Origin: JACMRP01 sp047302465
Lineage (GTDB): Bacteria; Bdellovibrionota; Bdellovibrionia; Bdellovibrionales; Bdellovibrionaceae
Reading direction: 5' to 3'
DNA length: 64,000 nucleotides
Assembly: GCF_047302465.1 (NCBI RefSeq)
Contig: NZ_CP178621.1
Coordinates: forward strand, 1,302,001-1,366,000
This document shows, in pieces, positions 61,033 to 64,000 of the stretch. Made by a program: the position numbers and the translations under genes. Under the pieces are notes generated by a model. The model was not told the origin of the DNA. It was given only the letters and a program-made list of their open reading frames with translations, and did not search any database. Within the stretch, counting starts at the first letter, position 1. Each line of letters begins with the position of its first letter.

Positions 61033-64000
61033 ATGAAATGGACTGTAGGGCAAACTCTGTTGTTGTGGACGGCCTTCTTCGTGGCAATGAATGCTTACGC
61101 TGGCGGCAATTTTACGTATACCGGGCGTATTTTAGACGCTGCCGGAAACCCTGTCGTCGCTAATTCGGTACGCTTCACTTTAACGATCTACGAACCCACT
61201 GGAAAATGTTGGCTCTATACAGAACAACGCGAGTTGGATTTATCCGCGTCTTCTGGGACGTTCTCGATCGACATTGGCGCAAATGATGCCTCGCTTGTTG
61301 CAGCAACGGCTCTTTTTAACGGCAGCGTCACAGGTCCACAGACGATGAGAGACGTTTTTGATAACGTCAAAAGCTACAGCGGCCTGGGCGGAGCCAATGG
61401 TTGTACAGGTATCTACACTCCGAATTCTTCCGAGCCCAATGTGGGGCGCTTGCTCTCGGTGTTTTTCACAGTCGACGGTGGGCCGAATCAAGCGTTGCCG
61501 GTTTTGAAAATCAATCCAGTGCCTGCTGCTTTGCAAGCTTATGCGGTGAATGGTTTTGGCTCGGGCGAGTTATTGAAAATCAATCCAACGGATGTAGCGG
61601 CAAGCTCGGTTCCTAACAATGCATTGACGCAAGTTCAGTACGAAGAGTTCTGGAGACTGGTGAAAAATCCACTCGCGGCATATTTGCCGGTATCGGGTGA
61701 CGTTACTTTAGTTTCTGGTAACAACAAGCTAACGACGTTGTTGGGACAAGCACTCCCTGCAGGGCCTGCGACCAACGGACAGGTTTTGGTTTCTAACGGA
61801 ACGACTTGGACATTACAAGCAGTGGGCAGCGGGTCGGTCACTAGTGTCGGAGCGACAGCGCCGATCGCAAGCTCAGGCGGTGCGACGCCAACAATTTCTA
61901 TTTCAAAAGCGGATTCTTCGACTGACGGTTACTTGGATAAAAGTGACTTCGCTGCTTTTAGTGCGAAACAAGCAAATACTTTAGCAGACGGCGCGATTTG
62001 GGTCGGGAACTCTTCTGGCGGAGCACAAGCTCGTGCTGTGAGTGGTGATGCGACACTTTCAAATGCCGGAGTTTTGACTTTGTCGTCGACAATCACCGCT
62101 GGTGGCCCAGTTGGAACTTCTGGCTACGTACCAGTTATCACTTACGATGCTAAAGGTCGTTTGACTGCTGTTACTTCAGCTGCAGTTAATGACGCTTCGA
62201 AGTTACCTCTTGCTGGCGGCACTATGAGTGGCGCTATCAATATGGGTGGTCAGGATTTAAATAACGTTGGCAACATCAATATGGCTGCTAACAAATACTT
62301 CGGTCTTTCTGCTAACGGCACTGATGGTACTGTTGCTGGTCAAATGTGGTATGACGGCGGAGTTATCAAATACTTCGACGGCTCTACTGTTAAATCATTG
62401 GGTGTTGCTGGCGCTGGTATCACTAATTTGAACGGTCTTTCTGCTGTGACTCAGTCTTTTGCAATCGGCACTTTAGGCAATGCGCCTGCATTTAATTCTG
62501 TAACAAGCACGCATACACTGAATATCCCAATGGCTTCAGCCTCTGGTTCAGTCACTGCGGGTCTTTTGAGTAATGCAGAATACGCAGCCCTCAATGCAAA
62601 ACAATCTAGCGCATTGGCGTCTGCTAATGTGTGGGTTGGTAATGCGTCGGGCGCAGCCCAGGCTCGTACTTTGACGGGTGATATTTCTATCGACAATGCT
62701 GGCGCGACTAGCTTAGCTGCTATCAAAGGAAAGTCTCTGGATGCCACTGCAGCTACGACCATGGGTCAAGTGCTTTTCTTTGATTCTGTCGCTGATAAAT
62801 GGAAAGTTTCCGCAGCAGCAGCGCCTACTAACGGCCAAGTGATGAAGTGGAATGACACTACAAAAACTTGGGAGCCAGGCAATGATACTGGTGGTTGGAC
62901 TGCTGTTGATGCCTCTTACGCTGCAAAAGGGATTGTGCAATTTGATACAAATGCTGCGACGTCGGGGATCAATGTCTCTTCGGGAGTGGCAAACGTTGTT
63001 CGTACAACGACAGGTACAGCAAATACGATCGTAGCTCTTGATGCATTTGGTACTACAAACCTTTATGGCCTAGGAATGCTGGGTTCAGTCAGCGGAACAG
63101 TTCTTCTAAAACCATCTGCTGTGACATCAAACTATGCTTTAACATTGCCAAACTTAGCTCCTGGCGCTGGTCAATCTTTGCAATCCGATGCTTCTGGCAA
63201 CCTCACTTGGGTAAATGGCGTGACAACGGCAACAGGTATCGTAAAAGACGGCAATAGTTTTGGTTCTAACTTAGTTATCGGAACGAACGATAACTACGAT
63301 TTTTCTTTTGAAGCAAACGGCGCAACAGCGATGACGATCAAGCCAAATGGAAATATAGGGATCGGTACAGCAGATCCACTTTACAAACTTTTTATTGAAG
63401 ACACGACTATCAATAATCCTGATAAACGCATGGCTGTAACCAGAGCTGTGTCGCAATCAACGGTGGACGGTGCTTATACATCGATAGGCTCCGACTCCCG
63501 TGTCAACGAGGCCGTCGCGACCGGAGTTACGAATACAGGAACCGTGCGTGGTTCGTGGATCGCGGCGCAAAGAAATGCGCAACTGGGTGTTGATGACGAT
63601 GGAACTCTGACAAACCTTGAAGGCGCTGTTCTTCAATACGGACACTTTGCTGTAAATACAGCTGCGGATCCCAAAACGACGAATCTGTACGGGATTAGAT
63701 TAGATGCCAACTATCGCCGAGGAACGATCACCAATCTTTATGATCTTTATATCGGTGCCGGTACCGGTGGTGGTGGGACTGTTTCAAATCACTATAGTCT
63801 CTATCAACAAAGTTCAACGGCAAAAAACTATTTTAATGGTTTTGTCGGTATTGGCGCATTAACACCTGCGACGAAGCTTGATGTTTCCGGCGTTACTCGC
63901 ACAACGGGCCTTGATGTGAATGCGACCTACGGCGGAAGCCAGGTTTCTTTGCGCGCTCCAGGTGCATTTACAAGTTACACTTTAACATTGCCAACAACTG
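61033..64000 (+). CDS. large secreted fibre/adhesin-like protein (MAT-type), 3' end outside window
   Basis: Reads open for 989 codons from ATG 61033 to the edge, no stop. Signal peptide (MKWTVGQTLLLWTAFF, cleavage near AYA-GG). N-terminal domain NFTYTGRILDAAGNPV...RFTLTIYEPTGKCWLYTEQ is the kind found on Bdellovibrio fibre proteins. Then phage-tail-fibre-like repeats: NGQVLVSNGTTW, GSVTSVGATAPI, WVGNSSGGAQARAVSGD / WVGNASGAAQARTLTGD, GGTMSGAINMGGQDLNN, GNIGIGTADPLYKLFIED, and TSYTLTLP. An S74 chaperone end is expected beyond the edge but not seen. Likely surface fibre for prey recognition (inference). The ATG lacks a clear RBS. Confidence 0.82.
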   Translation, partial: MKWTVGQTLLLWTAFFVAMNAYAGGNFTYTGRILDAAGNPVVANSVRFTLTIYEPTGKCWLYTEQRELDLSASSGTFSIDIGANDASLVAATALFNGSVTGPQTMRDVFDNVKSYSGLGGANGCTGIYTPNSSEPNVGRLLSVFFTVDGGPNQALPVLKINPVPAALQAYAVNGFGSGELLKINPTDVAASSVPNNALTQVQYEEFWRLVKNPLAAYLPVSGDVTLVSGNNKLTTLLGQALPAGPATNGQVLVSNGTTWTLQAVGSGSVTSVGATAPIASSGGATPTISISKADSSTDGYLDKSDFAAFSAKQANTLADGAIWVGNSSGGAQARAVSGDATLSNAGVLTLSSTITAGGPVGTSGYVPVITYDAKGRLTAVTSAAVNDASKLPLAGGTMSGAINMGGQDLNNVGNINMAANKYFGLSANGTDGTVAGQMWYDGGVIKYFDGSTVKSLGVAGAGITNLNGLSAVTQSFAIGTLGNAPAFNSVTSTHTLNIPMASASGSVTAGLLSNAEYAALNAKQSSALASANVWVGNASGAAQARTLTGDISIDNAGATSLAAIKGKSLDATAATTMGQVLFFDSVADKWKVSAAAAPTNGQVMKWNDTTKTWEPGNDTGGWTAVDASYAAKGIVQFDTNAATSGINVSSGVANVVRTTTGTANTIVALDAFGTTNLYGLGMLGSVSGTVLLKPSAVTSNYALTLPNLAPGAGQSLQSDASGNLTWVNGVTTATGIVKDGNSFGSNLVIGTNDNYDFSFEANGATAMTIKPNGNIGIGTADPLYKLFIEDTTINNPDKRMAVTRAVSQSTVDGAYTSIGSDSRVNEAVATGVTNTGTVRGSWIAAQRNAQLGVDDDGTLTNLEGAVLQYGHFAVNTAADPKTTNLYGIRLDANYRRGTITNLYDLYIGAGTGGGGTVSNHYSLYQQSSTAKNYFNGFVGIGALTPATKLDVSGVTRTTGLDVNATYGGSQVSLRAPGAFTSYTLTLPTT

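Noticed and set aside
1..64000. tRNA, rRNA, prophage or integrase genes
   Set aside because: No gap holds a cloverleaf-like or conserved rRNA segment, and no integrase or capsid-like protein was recognised; small ncRNAs cannot be excluded by eye.

Overview
The window looks like chromosomal DNA of a Bdellovibrio-like predator (Bdellovibrionota). Pointers are two TIGR02147-family regulators, the HNH endonuclease family with an N-terminal helical region, many small secreted proteins of no known family, abundant proteases and hydrolases, and at the right edge a long fibre protein resembling the mosaic adhesive trimer (MAT) fibres known from B. bacteriovorus. No rRNA, tRNA, prophage, transposase or CRISPR array was seen. 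Genes are densely packed, with several abutting or 4-base-overlapping pairs.

Layout. 1-8 kb: truncated alpha/beta hydrolase, two secreted proteins, apaG, an EEP-family phosphohydrolase, pepA and a secreted trypsin-like lipoprotein. 8-11.5 kb: AT-rich accessory stretch with a receiver-like protein lacking the phosphoacceptor Asp, an XRE regulator, a DHFR-like reductase and the HNH protein. 11.5-17.3 kb: orphan CpaF ATPase, LysR/YceI/DODA dioxygenase group, and a conserved protein translationally coupled to a DUF502 membrane protein. 17.4-24.4 kb: subtilase fused to a PilZ domain, TIGR02147 regulator, OmpR-type regulator, RluA-type pseudouridine synthase, mgtE. 24.4-35 kb: two-gene ABCC-like exporter, 2OG-Fe(II) oxygenase, Tat-exported amine oxidase-like lipoprotein, a secreted pair of unknown function, a cytochrome c/beta-barrel protein with an outer-membrane partner, and a small cytochrome lipoprotein. 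35-44 kb: folE, SDR, second TIGR02147 protein, pepN, VOC protein, prolyl oligopeptidase. 44-47 kb: two tandem secreted paralogues with an R-S-E ADP-ribosyltransferase signature. 47-49 kb: Fur/PerR-like regulator, ahpC and ahpD behind two near-identical 17-bp PerR-type palindromes. 49-58 kb: PhoD-like lipoprotein, a 19-residue-repeat protein, metallopeptidase-like protein, pilin-like protein, esterase, lipoproteins, prpC, L,D-transpeptidase, and a protein with three cysteine-paired repeats. 58-61 kb: prpB and prpD, which with prpC complete the three core steps of the methylcitrate cycle. 61-64 kb: fibre protein running off the end.

The most interesting items are the ADP-ribosyltransferase-like pair (candidate predation effectors), the subtilase-TM-PilZ fusion (candidate c-di-GMP-controlled protease), the right-edge fibre, and a 103-bp palindromic intergenic element present twice with compensatory base changes in its stem. 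Everything is read by eye; no alignment or database search was run.
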